A DNA stretch of 64,000 nucleotides from Cerrena zonata (Eukaryota > Basidiomycota > Agaricomycetes > Polyporales > Cerrenaceae), in contig JASBNA010000005.1 of assembly GCA_038087015.1 (NCBI GenBank), positions 682,001 to 746,000 on the forward strand. The letters are read 5' to 3'. A model generated the notes under the pieces. It worked only from the letters and a program-made list of their open reading frames with translations, was not told the DNA's origin and ran no database searches. The number at the start of each line of letters is the position of its first letter. Position 1 is the first letter of the stretch. A program made the position numbers and the translations under genes. Positions 36,601-49,713 of the stretch are shown here, one piece after another.

Positions 36601-37697
36601 ATGAAGCAAATTAACTAATGAATAAGGATAATAGACCGACCATCAGAGAGCCAATCGGGATCCTCGAACTCTCCCTTGATAACTTTTTGACGCATCATAA
36701 ATTCGTCATCGTCATCGAAGGGCAGAGTGCCTGTTAAAAGGGTGTACAGAATTACGCCTAGTGACCACACGTCGACCTCTGTTCGAGAATAAAAATAAAC
36801 ATATGAGCCATGTGTAACAAACAGGCGAGCACTGGATGGTCAGATAGGCATATTTATGTGTCCGAGACTGGGTCTCAGTCTAGCTGTATGCTCCAGAGAG
36901 CTGCCAGGTGTTAAGCGACTTGGTAACTTGTCTTGCGCAGCAATAATTTAAGATGCCTAGGTAACACCTATGCAGTGACCTATCTATCTAGACTGTGCTT
37001 ACCTGGACCCGTATACTTCTTCGACAAAAGCATCTCGGGCGATGCATATCCAGTGGTACCACAGTATGTCTCCAACAGGCTGTTCTTGTCAAACTCCCTC
37101 GTGAAGCCGAAGTCGCCAAGCTTGACCCGACATCGTTCGTCGAGCAGGACATTTTCGAGTTTGAGATCCCGGTGCACGATGCCCTTGTCGTGAACGTATG
37201 CGACTGCGAGACACAGCTGGCCAAAGAGGACTCTGACCTCATCCTCTCCGAGGCGCCCCTTCTCCGCTAGGTAGTCGAAGAGTTCGCCACCAGAGCACAG
37301 TTCCGTGACCAGCCAGATGCTGCTCTCTGTGGCAATGACTTCGTAGAGCTGTGTGACATTGGGGTGATGAAGCTGGCGATGGTGATGTATCTCCCTTGTG
37401 AGGGAAGGAGACATGGCTTTGGGGATCTGCTTGATAGCCACCTTCATTCCGGTTAGACGATGCACGCCCATCCTAACCTTGCCATAGGTTCCTAGGTACT
37501 TGTGAGGTGATAGGTGAGACGGTGGGCCACAGGAACATACCCTCGCCAATAACCTTTCCTAAGGTATAGTTTCCGACGACCCTAATCTTCTGGGACGAGA
37601 GCTCCTTGCCCAGTTCATTGTATGCGCTTGCTAGTTGTGCCTTGTGGTTTTGTACTTGAGAAACAGAGCCAGTGGGACGATGTCCGCGAGAGGCCAT
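33655..37697 (-). CDS. CAMK-type serine/threonine protein kinase with long low-complexity tail (Kin4-like)
   Basis: Four exons (37697-37541, 37491-37003, 36778-36641, 36584-33655) give 1237 residues. The kinase domain is at residues ~43-300: NYTLGKVIGEGTYGKVRMG (Gly loop), VAIKQI (Lys), ELCSGGELFDYLAEKGRL, GIVHRDLKLENVLL (HRD), LGDFGF (DFG), YCGTTGYASPEML and DVWSLGVILYTLLTG. This pattern is the AMPK/MARK/Kin4 branch. After it comes a conserved-looking helical segment (LLNSLSSLGFDTGQIVHSVL, then DACDATGALWWMMKRKAEKK) and ~700 residues rich in Ser, Pro, Arg and Gly, probably disordered and phosphorylated. Kin4-like kinases act in mitotic-exit or polarity control in other fungi; that role here is an inference. 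One intron (36779-37002) is 224 nt, about four times the local norm. Confidence 0.88.
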
Positions 37698-38132
37698 GGT
37701 ATCATTTAAAGAAAGAAAAGAACGACAGTGAGTAGGAAGCGACGCAGATGAATGATGTATCAAACAACGAAGAACATCGAAGAGATGTATAACAAATGTT
37801 GGCCACCCAGGTTGAATGATACAAATGAGATAATAGGCTATAAGTAGTAGATATTTATTTATTGCTAATATAGCCTAGGAGAGATTAGTATGATCGAAAG
37901 CTATATTTGCGCCTTGTGGCGGTAACCGTTTGCTGTGAACTGCGGCAGCGTCACAACACCTTGAACACCCTCCACGACCATCTTCGACGGGCTCGACGAC
38001 TTTCCTCTTTCTTCAATCTCCCCCACCACCAGCTTCATTGTTACGGTACGCAGCGACCAGTAAACACTCACTTTAAGCCTCGTAGCTGACCAGTCGCTAT
38101 CTATCCGACAGACACCCATTCCCACGTCTCAA
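37698..38132. other. Divergent promoter region, kinase/snc1
   Basis: 435 bp between divergent start codons. It includes pyrimidine-rich stretches on the plus strand just before the snc1 start, as expected for a fungal 5' leader. No gene. Confidence 0.45.
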
Positions 38133-38817
38133 TCATGTTCGTATTGCTCGCATTGTTGCAGTTTCCTCAAATGCTCATTCTGAAATTCCTAAAATCTCTT
38201 CCTTGAACTCCTTGCTTTATAGGTCTGAACCCTACGACCCTTATCTCCCCCGCGGTGGCTCTTCAAATGGCGCTCCTCCCGCTGCCGGCAACTCCAAAAC
38301 AGCTGCCATTCAGGCGCAGATCGATGACACCGTTGGAATCATGAGAGAAAACATCACGAAGGTCGCGGAACGTGGAGAGCGATTGGATCAACTACAAGAC
38401 AAAACTGGTATGTTCTTCAATCTATGCGTATCTCTTGCCGAAGAGAAACGTACACTTCACCTCTGAGCTAATACACTATGTGTCAGACAATTTGGCTGTT
38501 TCTGCACAAGGATTCCGTCGCGGTGCGAACCGGGTCCGAAAGGTGCGTTCAGTATAGCTTTGCAAAGTTCGTTCATATCTGACCTAACTTCTCTCTAGAA
38601 CATGTGGTAAGCTTGTATTATGCTTTCGGCTTGTGATTATGTCTCACCCTGTCTATTTCAACCCTGAAGGTGGAAGGATATGAAGGTAATGCACCTTCTC
38701 CTATATCACAAATTTCATCCATTGATTTTGCTTTAGATGCGAATAATTATCGGAGTCGCCATTGCTATCATTATTGTCATCATCGTAGTGTCCGTCGTGA
38801 AGGCCACGCACAAATAA
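38133..38817 (+). CDS. snc1: Synaptobrevin/VAMP v-SNARE of the exocytic pathway (Snc1 type)
   Basis: R-SNARE that pairs with plasma-membrane t-SNAREs during fusion of secretory vesicles. Exons: 38133-38134, 38223-38407, 38487-38542, 38599-38606, 38670-38685 and 38737-38817; 115 residues. The first exon contributes only A and T of the start codon: splicing AT to G TCT GAA gives MSEPYDPY, the conserved fungal Snc N-terminus, while any read-through reaches a stop. The SNARE motif follows ([20 protein letters not shown] then [20 protein letters not shown]), with the zero-layer Arg in [16 protein letters not shown] precedes the C-terminal membrane anchor [20 protein letters not shown]. Exon 4 is 8 nt (AACATG plus TG). 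Length and order are standard for the family. Confidence 0.95.
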
Positions 38818-39517
38818 ACGCCATATTTATGCGCTCACCCCGCCCTACCCGAGGTCCCTTTCTTTACCCCCTACTCTTCAGGGATCCACCCATACACTGC
38901 TGGGCGATTACTGTGTTGTATCTACTCTTTTTCGTCTACTGTAATCTCTTGTCAGTGCCTCGCAGTGATGCAGGAGGACTTATGCCATCGCTTTTCTTCT
39001 CTCTCCGTCCCTCAGGCTCGCGTACGTAGTGTCTAGTGTCTTAGTCCTTTATTCTTTATCACATGTTTTTGGATTCTTTGTGGACGCTTCTTTGAAAATT
39101 TGATTTCCTTCTCCCGAAATCATCGTGACCACAGGAGTGACAGTCATCGTATATGGTAATGTGCTAGATGGTACAGGTTGGAATAAGATGATATGTGTAA
39201 GTTCCGATTGGACGAGTAGGTCCATATGGGCCCACCCAGAACACGAGGGGTCGTTCTTGCCATCCTCGATGTTCGCTTAGCAAATTGGTTGATCGACAGG
39301 GATCGAGTGTTCGGGGTGTTGAATGACGCCTGGGACTTCTGGAAGTGTACTGTATGTTCAACCTCTTTCTTTGGGGTGATCTGCGGTATGTATAGAATTA
39401 ACCTCATCGTTCCCACCGTAGGGTCTCATTTAACGTGTATTTCAGCCGTATTCTCAGGCTGAGCGGAGTAAACTTGATGAATCGCGGCTAGAACAGCGGT
39501 AGACTACCACCGTGACA
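38818..39517. other. Intergenic region
   Basis: About 700 bp: 3' flank of snc1 and 5' flank of the PIG-Y-like gene, same direction. Open frames on both strands are short and featureless. Confidence 0.4.
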
Positions 39518-39994
39518 ATGTCCGACACAAAGAATGTCGTCTCAGAGAGTCGTACGACGCCGGCGTATTACTCTGACTTCGAGAAGTTTCACCACCCGTA
39601 AGTGTTCACTGTGACACATGTATCGACGATGAATCACTGAGTCAGACTGTGAACCAGTATCCGACGACCACCCTCAGACCCTCCGAGCCCCCTCACAGGC
39701 TTCATAATCCTCTTTACCTCTCTGACCTTCCTCATCTTAGGCTCATATGCAACACTCTTCAGTGCCTTGGTCCCTCGGACCGGCGTATGGGTGAGTCGTC
39801 TCCATTTCTATCTCTAGTCCCTGAGATCCTTGATGTTCCTATTACTGACGACGACGACATCACCTTCTCGACAGATATTGGATGCGCTGGCAGATGACAA
39901 TCACTATAAATACTTCGCGGTCCTTCTGGTCCCCACCACGGCATACTTTGTGATTGCGAATTGGGTTGGGTGGCAATATTATCGTAATTCTTGA
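39518..39994 (+). CDS. PIG-Y-like small membrane protein (GPI-GlcNAc transferase subunit)
   Basis: Three exons (39518-39597, 39658-39790, 39875-39994) give 110 residues. After a polar N-terminus (MSDTKNVVSESRTTPAYYSD) come two membrane helices: LTGFIILFTSLTFLILGSYA, and KYFAVLLVPTTAYFVIANWV followed by GWQYYRNS at the very end. Size, two-helix hairpin and the terminal W-x-G-x-x-[YF]-[YF]-R-[NH] pattern match the PIG-Y/Eri1-like family, a small subunit of the ER complex that starts GPI-anchor synthesis by adding GlcNAc to phosphatidylinositol. The assignment rests on pattern recognition of a short protein, so it is moderate. The second intron is 84 nt. Confidence 0.65.
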
Positions 39995-41553
39995 CGAGAC
40001 AAGATCGCGATCGTGTCACCGTTACGATTAGAATTTGTATCACTCGGCGAGACAAAGTTGTACTTCTCGAATCGGAATCATGTAGGAAGGTTCGAACGTG
40101 TCTGCGATAGATCTCAGGAGCTATGATTAGGCTCCTAGATGTAGATGTCCGTGCCAGATCTCAGAACACCAGCAGGAAACAGTGTCAGAATGACCCCTAT
40201 ACAATCTACAACCGGATCATTCCTAACGCAGTCGCAGGGACCTACGTGTTGACTGCGCCGAGAAGCCATATCACAACTCGCAGCAGAATGTATAGCACCA
40301 AGCAAATATAACATTCAGTTTGAGTCAACGGACGTACGGATCTCGCATTCAAATGCAACGCGATAACTTGCCAGTCAATACTGTCATGTGTTACTTAGTG
40401 GCAGGTGGCAACCGAGGGTTTCCGAGTCTACTTAAGTACAGTATCTAGATGACGACTAGGCTGAGGTAGTTTCGGTTGGAAACTGAATCTATACAGTACT
40501 CCAACCCTACATGACACCACTCCAACAGACTTCAGTATATCAACGTTCTTTAACGTCCATGTGATTGCCCGATAGCATATTCGTGCAGCTCCGAGGAAAT
40601 GCAGCGCCTCGGACCCAGTACCGTACTAAACAAAGCCTAAGGGTAACTTTAGTTCCTGAGGCTCAGAACTGAGAAGCCTTGCGAAGTTACAATGGTACGG
40701 TACCTTTCTTGAGAACCTTTGTACGCATGGTGCACCAACGGACACAATTAAAAAGGTATAAAGGTATGTATAAGGTGGTCGTAACAGCAAGGGCGTGAGA
40801 TATCATGAAAAAAATAGGTATGTACAACATTCCTATTGGTGAGTATCGTAAAAGGCAGAAAGGCTCGAGAATCCTAAGTTCCAGAGTTTCTATACGTGAA
40901 AATCCGTGACAAAATTCGTAAATGCAAGAAATGCAAATGTAAAGGGGGATGCGGATGTCAAATATAGCCTAATGCTATGTGATGACAACAGGGAATTGGG
41001 AGTGGAAAACAAACGATGAGAACCACGAGAGGGGGTCAATAAAGAACCATGCTACAATGGCAGCAAAATATTGCCACCAGGGGTATGTGGGAGGTATAGA
41101 TGGGAGGCACTGGAGAAAATGAAACTGGGGAATTAGAGGGTGTCGCGGAAGACAGAGTTAGGTAGGTGGGAACGCACGAATCCCGGGAGGGGAGAAGGCG
41201 GCACCGCTCGGTATATTTGAAAGCGGTGCCTTGAGAGTAGAGAGGCCGAGAGAAAGAGGAGAAATGAAAAGAAGATAGGAAGGGAATAGAAGAGAGACGG
41301 GGAAATCGGAAAGGGAAACGATAAAATAATATGGGAAAGGGAAGCAAAAAGGTGTAAGGTAATATCTACACACCCCAGACAAGCCGAATCCAGGAGACAA
41401 TGACACAACAGAAAAGAACTATGAGACAGATACAAACAACACAAGAGACAGATTACGGAGCATTAATCGTAGACTACATGAAATCCAACGAAAAGCAAGT
41501 TCGAGAGCAGATAGATAAATGTAAACAAAATCATCCTTGAGTAGCGGGGACGC
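39995..41553. other. Intergenic region with strand-asymmetric purine-rich stretch
   Basis: 1.56 kb between converging genes. A hairpin-like AGGAGC...GCTCCT (6-nt arms) lies near 40110-40130. From about 41200 to 41430 the plus strand is strongly purine-rich, directly downstream of the RING gene stop codon, so its transcript would have a pyrimidine-rich 3' UTR. Overlapping minus frames there are compositional artefacts. Confidence 0.45.
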
Positions 41554-43160
41554 CTAACGAGGAGCAGGAGTCCTAGCGGACCGAGGTGGAGTGGCTATAG
41601 ACATGGTCCTTGAGCGCAATGGATAACCAGTGGGCGGGCTGGCTTTGTCAGAAGGGAACCATTGCGCATACTTGGGACGGATGATGTCTTTAGCGTACGC
41701 CGCCTGTTTGTCCTTTTGAATCTCATCCGAGCTAGACTCGCCCGAACTCGAACGGAACATTTTAGGTACTGCCGAGCTAGAAATCGACAGTTTGCGCGAA
41801 GCCTTCTCAGGTCGCACAGATTCAGATCGTTGTATGCCCACCGCGGGGGTTTTGGAGCGTATTGAAGGGGTCATAGATCTGAAGCTCGGAACACTGGGAG
41901 GTGCAACTGATGCAGAACGCATGTGGCCAGTTGGTGCTACCGAAGGAGAGCGTGCTGGAATGCTAGGCACGCTTGGCGGTGCAACTGAGGCGGAACGCGC
42001 GTGTGTCATAGGACTCAATCTAGAGGCAAGAGGTGAGTGCAAAGTCGGCTTGTACGGAGACGGAGAGGTCGGGGAAGTCGCTCTTGAAGTAGAAGCCGAA
42101 GATGTGGGAGACACAGAAGGCATCGTCGAAGACGGACGAGGTGGTGAAACTGGGCTTTTGTTACCGGTCTGTGATAGAGTGAAATAGCTTAGTCATTGAA
42201 TTCTGATCACAGGGAATGAATGTTTGTCTCACCTTGTAACGATTAAGCTCACTGTGCAACGAATAGCTGTCTGGAACTTGAGAAAAGTGGGAACGCTAAA
42301 ACAAGTGGTCAGAACTGAAACAGATTACCGAGTCAGATAGTGTGGCTTACCAAGCTAGAAAACAGACCGAGTCAGTATGAGTGATGAAAAATTTTAGGAG
42401 GCGGTACACGTACTTGCGTATCTCTGAATCCTTCTTGTCGTTGGAAACTCGTAAATGTTCGACCTCATCCTTGAGATTAGACTCGGTATCACGCGCTGCC
42501 TTGATGGCCTCGGAATGAGCCATATGATTCATAAGAATGGCACGAAGGAGAGAAGAGCTGAGACGAAGGGAGGTGGCCTGCGGAGAAGTTCGGCATGTAA
42601 GCGAATGAACAGGACGAATCATTTGGAAAGGGCTACGTACCTTCTCGACATATCCATGCGCAGAGAGCCAGTCCTGCAGCTCTCTGTGAAGAGTAGTTAC
42701 CTCCTCGACTGAACACTTCTTCTCCGCCACTCGGGCCACTTTCTGCTCCAAACGTTTAACCTCAGCACGACGGTTCAAGTTGGCCTGGAGGGGGTCATCG
42801 TCGTCAACGGTGTCGTCGACAATGCCATGAGCCGAAGCTGCCGTGCATTGTCGTGGGGTAGACCACCCGCTACTGTTAGGACTAAAGTCAATTCGAATCA
42901 AACGAACGGTGTCGCTAGCAAAATGTTCGCGACAGAAAGGACAGGAGGGAGATGTTTTTGGTGTGGCTTTTGAAAGTATAGTATTGCAACAGCTCCTGCA
43001 TAGTACATGACCTGTGTGTTGCGAAAGGGACATTGTGAGCGTCCATCAATGAAACGATCAGAGGGTGGCACTCACCACAGGGAATACAGTGCGGATAGTT
43101 GTGAGGACCGTATTCCTCCGCGCAGACGTCGCAGAGCGAGCCGGGACTAAGGGTTATCAT
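41554..43160 (-). CDS. RING-finger protein with coiled coil and Ser/Pro-rich tail
   Basis: Exons 43160-43076, 43011-42641, 42577-42414, 42354-42351, 42295-42233 and 42168-41554 sum to 433 residues. An N-terminal RING is clear: SLCDVCAEEYGPHNYPHCIP, then CGHVLCRSCC and SCPFCREHF (C-x2-C...C-x-H-x3-C-x2-C...C-x2-C layout). It predicts an E3 ubiquitin ligase. Residues ~110-235 form a coiled coil (AEVKRLEQKVARVAEKK; KDEVEHLRVSNDKKDSEI). The tail is Ser/Pro/Arg-rich and repeats RSASVAPPSVPS twice; it is probably disordered. A 4-nt exon (CTTG at 42354-42351) is required to join exon 3 to exon 5 in the frame that continues into the long last exon. Target unknown. Confidence 0.8.
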
Positions 43161-46100
43161 AAGGAAAGACCTTCGAGAAATGTAGTGTCTGAAGGAGAGC
43201 AGGGGAGATCATTGAATAAGAGACCGGAAACAAGTGAGACGGGTATATAAGCAGGGTCGGCTTGTGATGCCCAAATAGGGTACCACAAACAATGCACAGC
43301 CCTCGTGGCCAAGAATTTTTGCCCTTTGCCCGTCATCGAGAGTGATTGTCCGGACCCGCCTGCGCACACGAAGCATTGCCCACTCACCACCTGGTAATGT
43401 TATTTTTATTGTCAGGGGCCCTCCTCCAACGTCAATCCGAGAGTCTCTCCACTGGTTCGTCGCAAGTGCTTGAAGTTTAGCGGCGAATTGGCGGTGAAAC
43501 CATAAATTTTGTTCGTGCAAATGGCGGGTCCTGTTGGGGATGCTGAGAGAGTAAAGTCAGCTACAGAACCGTCTGCTGGTACTTAAGGCAGGATGATTTG
43601 CATGAACTCTCGGACGAGAACAGACGAGGGGGAGGTATGTCGAAGGTGAAAGTGAAGGAAAGAAAAAAAAATACCCACACACGCGTTTATTGCAACTGGC
43701 AACAATTCAAACTCCGCTCTCCTAGAATAAGGTTAGGGCTAAGTCCGAGATTCCCGCTCTCTGCTCTATTTTCTCTCACTCAGTGAGTCAATCTAGGAGG
43801 CCGTGCAGGTTGTGATGATGGGCTGTTGGAGAGAGGGGCAGCAGATATGATAGAGGCAGTAGTGGCCAGCGGATGTATTTTTCTGCGGACTGTATATCTG
43901 AGCAGACAAGCCCTCGCATAAACTAGGGTTACGTTCCAACCTTGCCTCATGGCTCGCTGGGTATCGAAATCTAATCAGGATCAGTACATTCACAACCATT
44001 CACAAGACCACTCGTGCTTTTCATTCTACCTCATAGGCACAGAACTGGTCTCGTCAGACCCTGTTCGAACTCTGCGTAGGTCCTATCCGAACCATTCCTG
44101 ACGTACTGCCAGACTCACCTTACGCCTCTGACACCCACCGTGTTCATATGTGTGAACTTCCAGGCAATAAGCAAATGCATGTTCCAACACGTTGCATCGA
44201 TGACAATTTAGCAATAATCTCTCCTCTTTGCCTTACGACAGCCGGTGTATCTCCTTTGCCACGGATGTCCTACTTCCGAGTACACCGTTTTACCCTCTAC
44301 CCAGCTATTCACTCACTGCCGCCCATACCTCTCTTCGATGAAGCTCGATTGCCCCACATTGCTTATGTTCTCCACAGATCTGTAGAGGCTTCGTGAACCA
44401 TCCAATATCGGGACATTTAGCTCGGAAACCTTGCATCTCGATTGGCGGAACTCGCTCAGACGACTCTATTATCCTATCCGTTACTCATACGAGTCCACTC
44501 TCCGCTTTTTGTGGCACGCCTCGTTGCAGGCTTGCTTCCTCCCGCGATTATCAGGGGCGTTATCAGTGAACACGCCTTTCTTCAGCAATTCCGCAGCCGG
44601 CTTGTTACACAGCTGACTACACTTGACTACATTAGAAAACACATGCTACGACTGGTTCTGTGATGAGGATATATCACTGACTTCGAAGACCATCGCTACA
44701 TACATCCATGTGCGATGACCTTTGCAGGAGGTATCTTCACTGAGTACAAACCATTTATACGTCCATCCTTTCTTCGTCTATACCTGACTCCAGATCACCA
44801 CTTCGGCCCCTAATAAGACTGCAAATTTAGACTCGCAGACGTTCTAATGTGTACCACGGTCATTGCCATCCGCAAGTGTATTTGCTACCAATGTTTTGCC
44901 CTTTCTTTCTTATTATTTTCCAACACATCACTAGGCTGTCTGGCCTACAAATGATGATTCGAGAGGTGAGTCTATCTTTCTATCAAGAATTGATTTATTG
45001 AATTCTAATATGAATCTTCTCATAGTCGCGACGTGCAATTTCGCGCCCTCTATCATATTGGTCTCATACTACCAATAGAATTGACTCTCGCGTCATATCC
45101 CAGCTTTTCATTTGCGATCGACATTTCAAAAACGTTTACTTGACCTTCTTCTACGCCGACATAATCCCACCCTACCTCATAGACTTTTCTTTAGTAACCA
45201 TACCTTGACTCCGTGGGTTACCGTTTATGATAAACAGCTCGGACTCGTAGTGATCAGGGTTCCCATCCTGAAGACGACAGACCGTGTTGGAGAGACTCTA
45301 CTTCCCCGATGTAACACGGGTTTCTCCAGCGTCCCCTCCCAGAGTCATCGAGCTACGCGGTCTCTAAAAATATGCTTGGGTCCTCATTTCATAACGATCT
45401 CATATCGGCCGACCTGACCTTCATTCTTTCAGATAGAAATCAAATTTTGTCAGCAGGCTCGGTACGTCAGATTTCAAATGTGGTTATCTTCGGGAAAAGG
45501 GATGCTGAAGTGATAACAGTCCATTCGAGTTCAAAGTGCTACTTGCTACGAAGATTGTATATACATAGCTCGGTGCAACACGATGCTATCGCTCCTTGCG
45601 GCATCTAGAGATCTCTGGACTCAAGATAGCTAACAAGTCTCGGTGTTCAAAGTTTCGGTCCCAGCCTTCCTGAAAATCCATCCACGCTGCATTGTCGTCG
45701 ATCGAGAGTGTTTACTTATAAACCAGTGGCTCTATTAACTCACTCATGGGGTTCTTACAAGTTCCTACCACTTTCCCACAGGCGACATGTGAACACCATC
45801 GATGAAGTTGGCCTTCCACCTTCGGAGGAGATTATCCGCCAGACCGGAAATGGTGTGGACCTTCCGAATGCGATATTAGAGTTGGAACTAGTTTGACGGT
45901 ATTCGAAAGCAGTCAATGGTCGATGGCTGATAGGATAATGCACGTTTGTCGCAATGTCTCGAACGATCTGTCTCCTGCAATCCTATCTCTATATCCCATT
46001 GACAGTGCCGATCTGCCCTCTCTGCCATCCGACTCCGCTCAGAATTCGTTCTATGTTGTAGTGTTCTATCCGTGAGAAAAGCCACTCTGTCTACCCCCTG

Positions 46101-48087
46101 GGTGTCTTCTATCTCCTACTTCGATGTATGTATGTCATTGGGCGAATCGCTCAGCGCGTTAACACACGTTCGCTTTCATTTCACCATCCTCGCTGTTTGT
46201 GTATTACTGAGCCGATGCAATAGAACATGTCTGGAGGATCGAGCCTCATCCTTATCTCTACACCTCGCTTTACCGACCCATATTGTTGGCGAGGTTGGAC
46301 ATCGCAAAGCGGGAGTTCGTTGCGAACAAAGATCCATGCCTCCATCGCGTGTTTCGCTGTCCTTATCGTGAGCGTCCTGGTAATCGAATGTCCTTGCGTG
46401 AAAATCAGGGTTCGTATTTGTCTACGAACCACTGAAACCCATTAGGTTGGGTAGTAAACTCCCTGGAGTAAGCGAGCACACGACGAACACATGTAAAGTT
46501 TTATCAGCTTCTTACTTTCTTTGAAAGCTACTATCAACCTAGTTCCTATTCAGTCCAGGCTGTCGGCACCGCCTTGTTGATGATGTGGTGATTATTCCGC
46601 CATTCTATGGACCGGTGCCTGGGAAGATGGAGATAAGGAATAATTGTGAGTGATGTCCGATTTCCAGTCGTAGGATGACAAATATAAAGCTTATACTTTA
46701 TTCATATTTGGAGAAGGGCTACCCATTCAACAGCTGACTAGAGCACTATTGGGACATACGGCAACATCAATCGGTGGTCATAATGATGGCTCGGCCGAAC
46801 TCTCAAAGTGGTGAAGTCTCTGTTCCACCGAAATAGGACACTCATCACAAAATGTATAGAAATACTTCTAGGTCTCGTCTGTGTCAAGGATTAAGTTCTG
46901 CAGTCGATATTCTGTGTACGTACGTATAAACGAACTCTGTGGATTCAATACGTTGAACTCCTATACACAGTACTGTATCACCGCTTACTCATGGGCAAGG
47001 ACTCATGATCTGACGAGGTCTTCGTCAATGAATCGTCAAATCTCAGACGCCAAAATATGTGGCAGCTCAGGGCAAATGAGCGCTTTCTTGGGTTCCAATC
47101 ACTGCATTCATGGGCCGTATAGCTGCTTTAACATAACCTCTTCCACACTCTCTAGGTCTTCATTTGCCACAAGATTGATTTACTTCTATGATGGGCTAAT
47201 GTCATGGCCGTGTGTCGTTTATCACTTGCACAGCTTATGCAGGATAATACGGAAAGCCCAGGGGCCAATGGGATACCTCAAGTCTGTTAATTATCCCTAC
47301 ATCAATTCGTACCAATCATGTTTCGGCCCCATTGCCTTTCGAGGCTACTCTGTGGCTAACATGGAACACCGCCAAGGTGAGCAGTGTAAAAGTCAATAAG
47401 GGCTACACAGATTCTGACAAAAATACAATGAACGTAAAGACCTGACTCCATAGGTGCAGCGACGAGTAGTATTAACTCAGTGGGGAATTACAAAGCTTCC
47501 CTAATTCACGTTGACTTACTCCTTTCTCTATGGACAAAGTTCTCTCGCGTTTCTTCCAAGATACTCCACGAGGTCAAGCCCAGGTTTAGGACAAAAATGG
47601 TGCTAGGCTCAAACCGTGTACACGTAGTATGTATATGTCACATTTCTTTCTGTTACTTCGTCTGAAATTGGAATAATTGCAGAGGTTAGTTTACTTACGG
47701 TACTGTTCTGGTGCCAATTCAATCACATTCAAATTCATTTTCATTTCCTTCCAAGTCGTACTAGTATAATCAGACTTTACGCAGGCAGCATCACGGGAGT
47801 TATAACTTATCGAGGAAGGTAGAACCAAGTCAATTCATTATGTTTCTAACAACGAGAACATTGGATGAATGTTCTAGAGATGTACCAGTCGTGGGACTTT
47901 TGTATCTTGGACCCTGCTCAGTAAGCAGGTTTGTGCAGATGGCGTCATCATATTGTTCTCAAGTCTTAACACTCGGAGTTCCGTACGGCCCAAGGGAAAG
48001 TTGGCTACAACTTAGAATATAAAGTGGCACCCATGAGAAAGAGAACTGTATCCTCTTTCTTCTCTTCTGAACTACCCCTACTCTGTA
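43161..48087. other. 4.9-kb gene-poor region
   Basis: The longest stretch without a supported gene. Many short frames exist on both strands but none shows domain signatures or a consistent splice chain. Weakly protein-like pieces: a BTB-like phrase near 45390-45480 (ISADLTFILSD) and YFRVHRFTLYP near 44275-44310, both isolated and interrupted, which may be relics of a decayed BTB gene. No transposase, integrase or terminal repeat was recognised. Confidence 0.4.
48018..48024 (+). promoter_or_regulatory. TATA box of the Old Yellow Enzyme gene
   Basis: TATAAAG, 64-70 nt upstream of the ATG at 48088. Confidence 0.55.
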
Positions 48088-49490
<1,403 letters not shown>

Positions 49491-49680
49491 GGATGATTCG
49501 CTCGTAGAAGATGCTTCTTTTGTACTTCCGGTTGTGTGAATGAGAGATCAAGTTGAGTGTCATCCCTGTCAAAGAAGCCTCGTTATATCAGAGATTGGCC
49601 GGACAGTCACGCTTTAACACCGCCTTATTGGTACCATTGACGTAACTTGGGATGAGTCCGTTCAACCGAGCCGGATTAGA

Positions 49681-49687
49681 ATAAATA
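49681..49687 (+). promoter_or_regulatory. TATA-like element of the HET gene
   Basis: ATAAATA located 27-33 nt upstream of the ATG at 49714. Confidence 0.35.
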
Positions 49688-49713
49688 GTTCTGTTCAACA
49701 AGCGTTTCCACGT

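Noticed and set aside
41036..41444. Three overlapping minus-strand frames rich in Phe, Ser and Leu
   Set aside because: They are products of the CT-rich strand, not of coding constraint.
43209..43520. Minus-strand frame upstream of the RING gene as an extra first exon
   Set aside because: The RING start at 43160 already gives a complete domain, and this frame has no donor that joins it in phase.
46881..47399. 172-codon plus-strand frame
   Set aside because: Composition looks random and no promoter, splice chain or motif supports it.
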